NCBI GenBank assembly: GCA_017629395.1
Contig: JAGBXH010000375.1
Location: 1 to 10,083, forward strand
Length of the DNA stretch: 10,083 nucleotides
Source: Clostridia bacterium
GTDB lineage: Bacteria; Bacillota; Clostridia; Oscillospirales; CAG-272
Direction: 5' to 3'
Within the stretch, counting starts at the first letter, position 1; the number at the start of each line of letters is the position of its first letter. A program made the translations under genes and the position numbers. Positions 1-7,800 of the stretch are shown piece by piece. Below the pieces are notes generated by a model, which did no database searches, was not told the origin of the DNA, and was given only the letters and a program-made list of their open reading frames with translations.

Positions 1-44
1 AGCAAACGTCAGATATTCGTCAACCGTCATATCTGACGTTTGCT
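1..44. repeat. Fold-back inverted duplication at the window's left end
   Basis: Bases 1-16 and 29-44 are perfect reverse complements (16 bp) around a 12-base loop. Read on the minus strand, bases 33-1 encode DMTVDEYLTFA in frame. This is what an ABC ATPase of this family should have immediately before the YELK that follows base 44. On the plus strand, only TAT CTG ACG TTT GCT (30-44) is collinear with the gene. The native gene would contain GATAT and, 12 bases later, ATATC, so the switch of strand can be placed at the shared ATATC (29-33). Bases 1-28 are therefore an inverted copy of coding sequence, not upstream DNA. A library or assembly chimera at a contig end is the simplest explanation; a real genomic inverted duplication is possible but less likely. 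Confidence 0.85.
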
Positions 45-833
45 TACGAGCTCAAGAGCTGCAAGCTGCCCCGCGAGGAGCACATTGCTGAGGTTTGCGA
101 GGTCGTCAAGATCGGCGACGTGCGCAAAAGAGTCATCCGCAACCTCTCCAAGGGATACAAGCAGCGCGTGGGCATTGCGCAGGCGCTGATCGGCAACCCC
201 AAGGTCATCATTTTTGACGAGCCCACCATCGGTCTTGACCCCAAGCAGATCATTGAGATCCGTAACCTGATCAGAACGCTGGGCAAGGGTCACACGGTCA
301 TTCTCTCCACCCACATTCTGCAAGAGGTGCAGGCGGTTTGCGACAGAATCGTCATCATCAACAAGGGCAAGATCGTAGCCGACGAGCTGACCGAGAATAT
401 TTCCCGCGCGGTCGAGAACAACCACCGCTTCAACGTCAAGATCTGCGGTCCTTCCCGCGAGGTGCTTGCCGCTATCAAGAGCCTGAGCGGCATTGCATAC
501 GCCGAGGTGCTGGCGGAGCGTGACGGCGAGGCTTATACGTACATGATCGAAAGCGAATACGGCGTTGACGTGCGTAAAAAGCTGTTCTACACCATGGCAG
601 AGCGCGGCTGGGCGATCATCGGTCTGGAAGCTCTTGGCATGAGCCTGGAAGACATCTTTATTACGGTTGTGGACAAGTCCGCAGACGATAGACTCAACAG
701 ACCGAACAGAACCGTGCGCCGTCGCGCAGGCAGCAAGGATGCCTTAGAAAAGCAGGTTGCGGAAACCATGCTGCAGGAGGGCGCAGAAAAGCGCGCCGCT
801 GCGGACGCGACCGAGATCGAGGACGAGGAATAA
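30..833 (+). CDS. ABC transporter ATP-binding protein, GldA-like (5' partial)
   Basis: This is the cytoplasmic ATPase subunit that would power the GldF-like permease encoded next. Sequence collinear with the gene begins at about base 30, because bases 1-28 are an inverted artefact. The reading frame is open through to TAA at 831-833, giving about 267 visible residues. The visible motifs are the ABC signature LSKGYKQR (from 144), Walker B VIIFDEP (204-224), the D-loop GLDP (231-242) and the switch histidine in STHIL (His codon 312-314). The Walker A P-loop and Q-loop lie before the window, so roughly the first 80 residues are missing. A GTG at 120 is not the true start, since homologous sequence (YLTFAYELK and onward) precedes it in frame. 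After the nucleotide-binding domain comes a regulatory-type C-terminal domain ending near LEDIFITVV (about 645-670). A strongly charged tail of about 50 residues follows, first basic (RTVRRR) and then acidic (EIEDEE). No promoter is visible. The ATPase assignment is certain; the GldA-like subfamily rests on the neighbours. Confidence 0.93.
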   Translation, partial: YLTFAYELKSCKLPREEHIAEVCEVVKIGDVRKRVIRNLSKGYKQRVGIAQALIGNPKVIIFDEPTIGLDPKQIIEIRNLIRTLGKGHTVILSTHILQEVQAVCDRIVIINKGKIVADELTENISRAVENNHRFNVKICGPSREVLAAIKSLSGIAYAEVLAERDGEAYTYMIESEYGVDVRKKLFYTMAERGWAIIGLEALGMSLEDIFITVVDKSADDRLNRPNRTVRRRAGSKDALEKQVAETMLQEGAEKRAAADATEIEDEE

Positions 834-854
834 TTCCCCGCCACTAAAAATTCG

Positions 855-887
855 AAAGGAGAACGGCTTTACGCCGTGTAAAACGAT
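855..887 (+). promoter_or_regulatory. Ribosome binding site with a hairpin spacer before the permease gene
   Basis: The only good Shine-Dalgarno sequence before the permease ATG (888) is AAAGGAG at 855-861, some 26 bases away and too far for a linear spacer. Between them, ACGGC (863-867) and GCCGT (873-877) can pair around a TTTAC loop. Folding this hairpin leaves about 11 unpaired bases between the Shine-Dalgarno and ATG, close to normal. An in-frame TAA at 879-881 rules out an upstream start in this frame. The 54-base gap 834-887 shows no terminator, so the ATPase and permease are probably cotranscribed. Confidence 0.5.
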
Positions 888-1634
888 ATGCTTGCCATCT
901 ATAAAAAAGAGATGCGCTCTTATTTCATCAATCCCATCGGATACGTGTTTGCGGGTGTATTCTTCATCATGTCAGCACTGCTTTGCTGCTACACCACCAT
1001 CGTATCCTCCAGCTACGACACCTCATCCTATTTCATGATGATGGTTTTCGCCTTTATCATCCTGATCCCGCTTCTGACCATGCGTTTGTTTGCAGAAGAG
1101 AGAAAGCTGCGCACCGAGCAGCTGCTTATGACCGCTCCCGTTTCCATTACGGGCATGGTCATGGGAAAATTCCTGGCAGCTCTGACGCTCTTTGCCTCTT
1201 CCCTGCTCATTTCCTGCATCAACTTCATTCCGATCTACGCCTTTGCCTCCATTGAGCGCGGCAACGAATCCTACAACACCACCCACATCGGTCCCGTGAC
1301 CGGTCAGGTCGTGGGCTGCCTTGTCGGCATCCTGCTTATCGGTGCGGCATTCATTGCCATCGGTACGTTTATCTCGGCTCTGACCGAAAACCAGCTGGCT
1401 GCCGCAGTCGTGACCATTTCGGTCATTCTTGGCATGGTGCTGCTCAGCTTTGTCAATACGCTTATCGATAACGCCGTTATCCGCTTCGTGATTGACTGGT
1501 TCTCGGTGCTCAGCCGCTTCAACGCCTTCAGCTACGGCATGTTTGACTTCTCCGCGCTGCTCTATTACTTCTCCATCACCTTCGTATTCCTGTTTTTGAC
1601 AGTCAGAGTATACGAAAAGCGCCGTTGGGGCTGA
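888..1634 (+). CDS. ABC-2 type permease, GldF-like
   Basis: A 248-residue integral membrane subunit of an ABC transporter, presumed to pair with the preceding ATPase. The N-terminus (MLAIYKKEMRSYF, then NPIGYVF) and the segment FAEERKLRTEQLLMTAPV (residues 68-85) are typical of GldF-like ABC-2 permeases, in which this cytoplasmic loop contacts the ATPase. Six hydrophobic segments are visible at about residues 17-38, 48-66, 95-120, 138-164, 169-190 and 222-241, with a basic C-terminus (YEKRRWG). The length matches the usual 240-250 residues of GldF. ATG 888 is the first possible start, because a stop codon lies just upstream in frame, and it gives the expected family N-terminus. The GldG-like gene follows 18 bases later. 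Family membership is well supported; the transported substrate cannot be told from the sequence. Confidence 0.9.
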   Translation: MLAIYKKEMRSYFINPIGYVFAGVFFIMSALLCCYTTIVSSSYDTSSYFMMMVFAFIILIPLLTMRLFAEERKLRTEQLLMTAPVSITGMVMGKFLAALTLFASSLLISCINFIPIYAFASIERGNESYNTTHIGPVTGQVVGCLVGILLIGAAFIAIGTFISALTENQLAAAVVTISVILGMVLLSFVNTLIDNAVIRFVIDWFSVLSRFNAFSYGMFDFSALLYYFSITFVFLFLTVRVYEKRRWG

Positions 1635-1637
1635 TAC

Positions 1638-1642
1638 GGAGG
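1638..1642 (+). promoter_or_regulatory. Ribosome binding site of the first GldG-like gene
   Basis: GGAGG lies 10 bases before ATG 1653, just after the permease stop codon (TGA 1632-1634). It fixes the start at 1653. The 18-base gap has no room for a promoter or terminator, which supports cotranscription. Confidence 0.75.
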
Positions 1643-1652
1643 ATAAGACACA

Positions 1653-3191
1653 ATGAGAAGAACAGCGACAAGCCGCCGCTTTCGCTATGGCTCTTTGTCC
1701 GTGGTACTGACGATTTGCGTCATTGCCGTGGTCGTGATGGTCAACGTCATTTTCCAGACGCTTGCAACGCGCTACTCCTGGTTTATTGACATGACCTCCT
1801 CGGGTACGTTTACCCTTTCGGACAATTGCCGCGATTACGTGGCGGACAGCATTATTCCGCAGATCGATGCCGATAACGAGGGCTTGAGCGAAAAGCAAAA
1901 GATCCGCATCATCTTCTGCGATGACAAGGCAGCCTGGGAGGAGCAGCCGGTACAGCAGTACCTGCTCAACACCGCCAAGGAGCTCGCCGAACAGTTCCCC
2001 GATCATATCGTGATCGAGCACATCAACATCTGGAACCACCCCTCTCTTGCAAAGAAATACAACGTATACGCAGACACTAACGTGGTCATTGCCTACGGTG
2101 ACCGCCACGTGCTGCGCCCTTTGAACGACTTTTACGTGTTCAACAGCGCAGACACCGAAACGCCCATCGCCTACAACGGTGAAAAGAGCTTGGCTACGGG
2201 CATTCTGCACGTAGCGCAAAAGGAGACGCCCATGGCGTACCTGACCGTTAACCACGGTGAGACCATGTACGACAACTCCTTCCTCAATCTCCTGACCGAC
2301 GCGGGCTATCGCTATACCTACCTGGATTTGATGAATTTTGAGATCCCCGAGGACTGCGAGCTGCTGGTGACCTACAATCCCACCAAGGATTTCGCCATCA
2401 ATGACGGCATCTCCGTCAAGGATGAGATCGCCAAGCTGGACGCCTATATGCAGGCGGGTGGCGCATACATGGTGTTCGTCAACTCCGATACCTTTGTTTC
2501 GGGCAGCTTTGTAAACTTAGAAACCTATCTGGAGGGCTGGGGCATTGACTTTATGCACTCCGAGGTTGCAGGCATTGAGCATTGCTATACGGTCAAGGAC
2601 ACCTCGCAATCCCTCTCGGTGGACGGCTACACCCTGCTTGGCAGCTACACCACCAACGAACGCGGCGCTGCCATTGCGCAATCCGCAGGATATAACCCCG
2701 TGGTATTTGCCGGGGCAACCGTCATCTCCCCTGCGGCAGGCTTTGACGCGGGCAGTGACGGCACCTACGCCAAGGACGGCTGCACCCTTTACCCCATTCT
2801 GACCTCGGGCGAAAACGCGCAGGCATGGGCAGGCGGACAGGCTGTTGCAAACGCATCTGCAGCCAACCCCTTTATCATGATGACGCTTTCCGAAAAGGAC
2901 TATGCGGGCGGCAAGGGCTACATCCTTGCCTGCACCTCTACGAAATTTGCAGATGAGGACGCGCTGCATTCTCCCGTTTACGGCAATGCAAACGTGCTGC
3001 TTTCCGCAATTGAGACCATTGGTAACGATCGTATTCCCACCTCGCTGACCTCCAAGCCCTTTGCGGATTCCACCATTGACACCATTACGGTTGCGCAAAA
3101 GACTTATATCACGGTGCTGCTTGCCACCGTTCCCGCACTCATCTGCTGCGTTGCGGGCATGATCGTTCTGATAAGGAGGAAGCACGCATGA
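1653..3191 (+). CDS. GldG-like ABC transporter auxiliary membrane protein, copy 1
   Basis: A 512-residue protein with a short basic N-terminus, a first membrane segment (residues about 15-36), a large extracytoplasmic domain and a second membrane segment near the C-terminus (about 486-506), ending in RRKHA. This two-anchor layout is that of GldG, and the exterior domain fits the ABC_transp_aux (GldG-type) family. Landmarks are LATRYSWFID (37-46), IRIIFC (84-89), AYNGEK (173-178), LTVNHGE (197-203, matching the GHGE-like turn usual in GldG) and ETYLEGWGI (290-298). In the Bacteroidota model, GldG acts with GldA and GldF; here its role is unknown. The next gene is a diverged paralogue with the same landmarks. 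Its stop codon overlaps the next start (ATGA, 3188-3191), so translation is probably coupled. There is no sign of damage. The family call is by motif and context, not by database search. Confidence 0.82.
   Translation: MRRTATSRRFRYGSLSVVLTICVIAVVVMVNVIFQTLATRYSWFIDMTSSGTFTLSDNCRDYVADSIIPQIDADNEGLSEKQKIRIIFCDDKAAWEEQPVQQYLLNTAKELAEQFPDHIVIEHINIWNHPSLAKKYNVYADTNVVIAYGDRHVLRPLNDFYVFNSADTETPIAYNGEKSLATGILHVAQKETPMAYLTVNHGETMYDNSFLNLLTDAGYRYTYLDLMNFEIPEDCELLVTYNPTKDFAINDGISVKDEIAKLDAYMQAGGAYMVFVNSDTFVSGSFVNLETYLEGWGIDFMHSEVAGIEHCYTVKDTSQSLSVDGYTLLGSYTTNERGAAIAQSAGYNPVVFAGATVISPAAGFDAGSDGTYAKDGCTLYPILTSGENAQAWAGGQAVANASAANPFIMMTLSEKDYAGGKGYILACTSTKFADEDALHSPVYGNANVLLSAIETIGNDRIPTSLTSKPFADSTIDTITVAQKTYITVLLATVPALICCVAGMIVLIRRKHA
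3173..3180 (+). promoter_or_regulatory. Shine-Dalgarno embedded in the Arg-Arg-Lys codons of GldG-like copy 1
   Basis: AAGGAGGA at 3173-3180 lies 7 bases before ATG 3188 and 10 before ATG 3191. In the upstream frame, AGG AGG AAG (3174-3182) encodes the R-R-K that follows the last membrane helix. The ribosome binding site therefore shares its bases with the positive-inside tail of the previous protein. Confidence 0.8.
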
Positions 3192-4840
3192 TGCACAAGT
3201 TTACCAAGAAGACAATATTTACGCTTGTGACCGTGCTGGTCATTGCCGGCGTGCTGCTTTGCAATATCGGCTTCCACGCACTTGCCACCCGCGGACTTTG
3301 GTTTTTGGATTTTGCCATTCCGCGCTACCTTTCCATGGAGGGCACGCTTTACAAGGTGTCCGACTCCTGTATCGATCTGCTTGATAAAAACCTGCCGGGT
3401 ACGGTAGACGCCATCAACGCAGAGCGAGCTGCCAAGGGCGAGCAGCCCTTGAAGGTTGAGATCATTTTCTGCACCGATGCGGATATGCTTGACAAAAACG
3501 ACTACACCCGCTACATTCACTACACTGCACTTGGTCTGCAAAAGGAGTTTGCCGATTATATTGACGTGCAATACGTCAACATTGTCAAAAACCCCTCGGC
3601 TGTGCAGAAATACAAAGCCACCAGCGCAACCAACATCTACTCCTCCAACGTGATCGTCTCCTTCGGTACGGAATACCGCGTATTTACGGTCGACTCCCTT
3701 TTCACCTCCAATGATGCCGCTTCCAAGGATTACTGGGCATACAACGGTGAAAAGAAGCTGACCTCGGGTATTCTCGCGGTCACGCGTGCCGAGTCCCCCA
3801 TTGCTTGCCTGACCGTCAACCACGGAGAGAAGATTGAGGGATACGACGAATTCATGCGCCTGATCGAGGCTGCCGGCTTCCGGGTACAGACGCTGGACCT
3901 TGAAAATGATCCCATTCCCGAAAATTGCCGACTCATCATCACCATGGCACCGCAAACCGACTTTTTCGGTGACGCTGCGGACGACAACGACGAGATCGAC
4001 AAGCTGGATGCCTTCCTTGATAAGGCTTACTCCTTCTTGTACGTCTGCGATCCCGATTCCCCCTCTCTCCCCAACTTGGAGGAGTACCTTGAGTTCTGGG
4101 GTATTACGCAGGCGCGCAAGACCGACAGCGCAGGCCTTTTTGAGAATTACCTGCTGCAGGACAAGGAAGCCAACGTGGACGGCGAGGGCTATGCGCTGAT
4201 CGCCACTTACGAAACGCTGGGCAAGGGCGCGTCCTTTACGGCAGACCTGCGTGACACGGGCTACCCGCCCACGGTGATCTTTGATAACGCCACTGCGATC
4301 AAGCCCGCCGATAACTACAAGCCCACCTACGTGCTGGAGGATGAAACCACGAATACCGAAGCTTATATGTACTATTCCTACCGCGCCAACGGTGTTTCCA
4401 GAACCATGCACAATATCTTTACCGCTCCTGCCACGGCGAACGGCACGGTGAACGGAGAGGTTCACGAGGCAGCGGGACAGTACCCCTTCAGCCTGATGAC
4501 GCTGACCGTGGAAAACCGCACCACCCAAGAAACCAATTACTCCGTAGCCCAAGAGCCCTCTTACGTTTGCTGCATTGCATCGACCGACTTTTTGTCCGAC
4601 ACCGTGCTTGCATCCGACGCTTACGGTAACGCGGACGTCGTGCTCGGCACGCTACGCTCCATGGGCCGCGAGGTCATTCCCGTTACGCTGGAATTCAAGG
4701 CGTTCATGGTCTGGGATATTGCAGAAAAGGTGCTGGCAGATAATAATCCCATGCCCATTATGATCGCGCTTGCCGTCGTGCCTGCGCTGATCTGCTTCGG
4801 CGTTGGTATCTTCTTTAACGTCAGGAGAAAATATTTATGA
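3188..4840 (+). CDS. GldG-like ABC transporter auxiliary membrane protein, copy 2
   Basis: A 550-residue paralogue of the preceding protein with the same topology: N-terminal membrane segment (about 9-32), large exterior domain, C-terminal membrane segment (about 523-543) and tail RRKYL. It shares the landmarks LATRGLWFLD (32-41), EIIFC (91-95), AYNGEK (184-189), LTVNHGE (208-214), EEYLEFWGI (298-306) and, inside the last helix, VPALIC, which is identical in both copies. The region after the first helix is longer than in copy 1, and the middle of the exterior domain is strongly diverged. This points to an old tandem duplication rather than a recent one. The two copies may form a heterodimer around the permease, but this is inference. 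The start is one of two adjacent ATGs (3188 or 3191); the first overlaps the upstream stop. The 3' end again overlaps the next gene by ATGA (4837-4840). Confidence 0.8.
   Translation: MMHKFTKKTIFTLVTVLVIAGVLLCNIGFHALATRGLWFLDFAIPRYLSMEGTLYKVSDSCIDLLDKNLPGTVDAINAERAAKGEQPLKVEIIFCTDADMLDKNDYTRYIHYTALGLQKEFADYIDVQYVNIVKNPSAVQKYKATSATNIYSSNVIVSFGTEYRVFTVDSLFTSNDAASKDYWAYNGEKKLTSGILAVTRAESPIACLTVNHGEKIEGYDEFMRLIEAAGFRVQTLDLENDPIPENCRLIITMAPQTDFFGDAADDNDEIDKLDAFLDKAYSFLYVCDPDSPSLPNLEEYLEFWGITQARKTDSAGLFENYLLQDKEANVDGEGYALIATYETLGKGASFTADLRDTGYPPTVIFDNATAIKPADNYKPTYVLEDETTNTEAYMYYSYRANGVSRTMHNIFTAPATANGTVNGEVHEAAGQYPFSLMTLTVENRTTQETNYSVAQEPSYVCCIASTDFLSDTVLASDAYGNADVVLGTLRSMGREVIPVTLEFKAFMVWDIAEKVLADNNPMPIMIALAVVPALICFGVGIFFNVRRKYL
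4822..4828 (+). promoter_or_regulatory. Shine-Dalgarno embedded in the Arg-Arg-Lys codons of GldG-like copy 2
   Basis: CAGGAGA lies 8 bases before ATG 4837. AGG AGA AAA (4823-4831) encodes the R-R-K after the last helix of copy 2. The arrangement matches the previous gene junction, including the following ATGATG double start. Confidence 0.75.
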
Positions 4841-7800
4841 TGCAAGAACAAATTTATACCCTCTCGTTCCGTCCCGGAAAGGGTGAGGTCTCCCGCCGCT
4901 CACTTGAGATCAAGGTGGGAGAGCCCCTGCCTGCGCTGCCTATTCCGCAGCGCAAGGACTACACCTTTGACGGATGGTACACCGAGGAGAACGGAAAGGG
5001 ACAGAAATTCGTGCCGGGAGACATCCCCACGACCGATCTTGTGCTGTACGCCCATTGGATCAAGCGCAAAACCGCTAAGAAAAAGTCCCTTTACCGTACC
5101 CAGAAAAACGCAGCGATTACGCTTGCCGTCAGCTTTGCTTTGCTGATTGCCGTGCTGATCGGCGTACGCGCTCTGGTCAGCATTCTGACCTATAACGAGC
5201 AGGTCAAGGTCATCGGCGAGAGCGGCGAGGTGGAAACCATCACCACCAAATACTACGTCAAGAAAATTGACGGTGTATACCACCTGTGCCACCTCAACGG
5301 CTCCTTCCCCAATTTCAGCTTTGAACCTCTGCCACAGGATGTGGACGGATACTTCGTGACCGATCACGACTCGCTGATCCAGGTCGATCCCAAAACGGGT
5401 GCCTGCAAGCTTTACGCCGTGGTGGAGACCGAGGGTACTGAGGTAGTAGGATTTTCCGGCAGAGTCATGCTGTTCAGACAGCTGACCTACGACGCCTCCT
5501 CCTCGCTTGGTAAAAAGCCGCAAAATCGCATTGATAAGATCGAAGTGCACAACACGCACGGCTCCTTCACCTTTATCCGTGAGCAGGACACCAATAATTT
5601 CTATATTAAAGGCTACGATACAACCGCCTTCAGCCTTGAATCCTTTGCACAGCTTGCAAGTGCATGCGGCTACACCATTTCCATGGAGAGACTGGCAGAT
5701 CCCGAGCGCAATCCCGACGGTTCCATCCGCTTTGCCGAATACGGCTTGGTGGCAGAGACCCGCAAGGATGCAGAGGGCAAGGAATACGACTACGTGCCCT
5801 CCAAATTCACCACCACCGCGGGTGACGGCTCGACCTACACCGTCATCATCGGTGACGCGATCGTTTCCGAGGCAGGCTACTATGCACAGCTTGAGGGCAG
5901 AGATAAGATCTACATCCTGTCCGCAAACGGTATCAAGGATTTCGTGCTGCAGCCCGTTGAGGTGCTGCTGACCCCCATGGTCACCTATCCCTCATCCATG
6001 AACACCTACTTTGACGTAGAGCATTTTATTATCAGGGACGAGATTGATCACGACAAGATCAACGACCTCATTTTTAAGGAGGCATGCCTGCGCATGGGTC
6101 TTGACGTTGACAGCATGACCAAGGAGGAGATCGAGCAGATCGACCAAAAGGAGCTTGCCAAGCATTACAGCGAGGTTTCCGCAGAGATCTATGAAAAGCT
6201 GCTTGCCGAGCACTCCAGAAAGGTATGCGACTTCTCTTATCTTGACCTTGAGGAAAGAGAAAACACCATGTATTCCTCCATGTCCTTCAAGACCGACTCG
6301 GAATACATGCAAGGCTACTTCCCCAGCTACGACAACGTAAACTCCGCGCTCTACAACCTGTATTCCTTAGCTCCCCTGCGTATCGTCAAGCTTGACCCCG
6401 ATACCGATCTCATGGAGGAATACGGCGTGCTGGAGCCCGCGCATCTGATCACCTACAGTTATGACGACACCGACGACGAGGGCAATACCTTCACCGTTTA
6501 CAACCGCATCAGCATCAGCACAAAGTCCACCTCGGGTATTTACTACGCTTACGGTGAGATCACCGCGCTGGACGAGGACGGAGAGGAATTCTACCTCTAC
6601 ACCCCCATGCTGGTAGAGCTTTACGAAAGCGCTGTGCCCTTCCTTGAATGGAGCAACGCAGACTGGTACGATCCTTACTTCGTGCAGCTCAACGTTGCCT
6701 ACGTGCAGGACGTCATCTACACCTGGGGCCAGAGCAGCATTAAATTCAGCATTGATAACTCCGCTACCTCCCAGATGATATTCCTGCCCGGCAGAGGTGA
6801 AACACACACCGCCAAGGTGGGCGACAAGGAGCTGACCTATACGATCAAGAAGGTCGGAGACAGATACGTGCTGGTGGACGGAGAGGGCAATCCCCTTTCT
6901 GCCGTACACACCTCGGACTACATGGTGTCTGCGCAGTACGCGACCAAGGGCACGGTGCAGTATCCTTATCCGCAGTATGCCAAGGATTACATGTTCGTAG
7001 AAACCAAAACCGACGATCAGAACGGCACCTACACCTATTACATGTACTACCGCGGCAGCAAGGAATCCGGCTACAAGCTCTGTGCTGACGTCAAGGTGCT
7101 CAATGCCAACGGCGAGATCATCAACGCAAGCACGGTAGAAGGAAAGGCAGCATACGTGACCGACTACTTCTACACCAAGAGCGGCTACTTGTTCATGCTG
7201 GATAAAAAGAGCGAGCTTGCCAAGCAGCTGACAGACGGCATGGGCACTTGGGGAGACAGTACTGTCTACGTCACGGCAGACGAGCAGTATATCCTGATCG
7301 ACAACAGCACAGGCACGTGGTTTACCGTCAAGACGCTGACTCCTCCCATCTACTTTACCGATAAGGACACCTCCTCTATGGTCGTAAACAGTGCTGACAG
7401 AAACGGTGTGACCTTCTATCCCACGGGCAGCACGCCCCTGCGCTTTAACGATACCGAGAATTATTTTGAGATCTATAACGTAGCAAAGCAGTCCTGGGCA
7501 AAGGCAAACACCTCTAACGTCACGCTTGGCGTCTGGGGACACGGCTCTTACTACAAGACCGCGGACGGCTCCTACGTTCTGGTGGACGCCAACACCGGTG
7601 ATTGGGGTTACCTCTATCTCTCTACGGTAAGCTCGGGCAATATGGTCGTCAGCGCAAACGGTGAGCAGCTGGATTACGAGGTTACCCTGCACACGGCATC
7701 CGGCAAGGCACAAAATTCCACCGCTGCCGATAACTTCCGTAAGATGTATCAGGGCTTGCTTTACGCATCCGCAGAGGGTACAAGTGAGCTGACCGAGGAG

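Noticed and set aside
1..44. Invertible switch or regulatory hairpin made of the 16-bp inverted repeat
   Set aside because: The left arm is a copy of the gene's own coding sequence extending through the loop, which explains the structure without a recombinase site. No invertase or promoter is in view.
120..122. GTG as the start codon of the ABC ATPase
   Set aside because: Family-consistent coding sequence (YLTFAYELK and onward) continues upstream in frame, and the GTG has no ribosome binding site.
1023..2255. Long open frame on the minus strand opposite the permease and the first GldG-like gene
   Set aside because: It crosses two well-supported genes, is low in hydrophobic structure, rich in His/Gly/Val shadow composition, and has no family resemblance. 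It follows from the codon bias of the real genes.
3104..4552. Long open frame on the minus strand opposite the second GldG-like gene
   Set aside because: It is an antisense shadow of a gene with clear motifs and a ribosome binding site. It has no domain and no gene-like neighbours on that strand.
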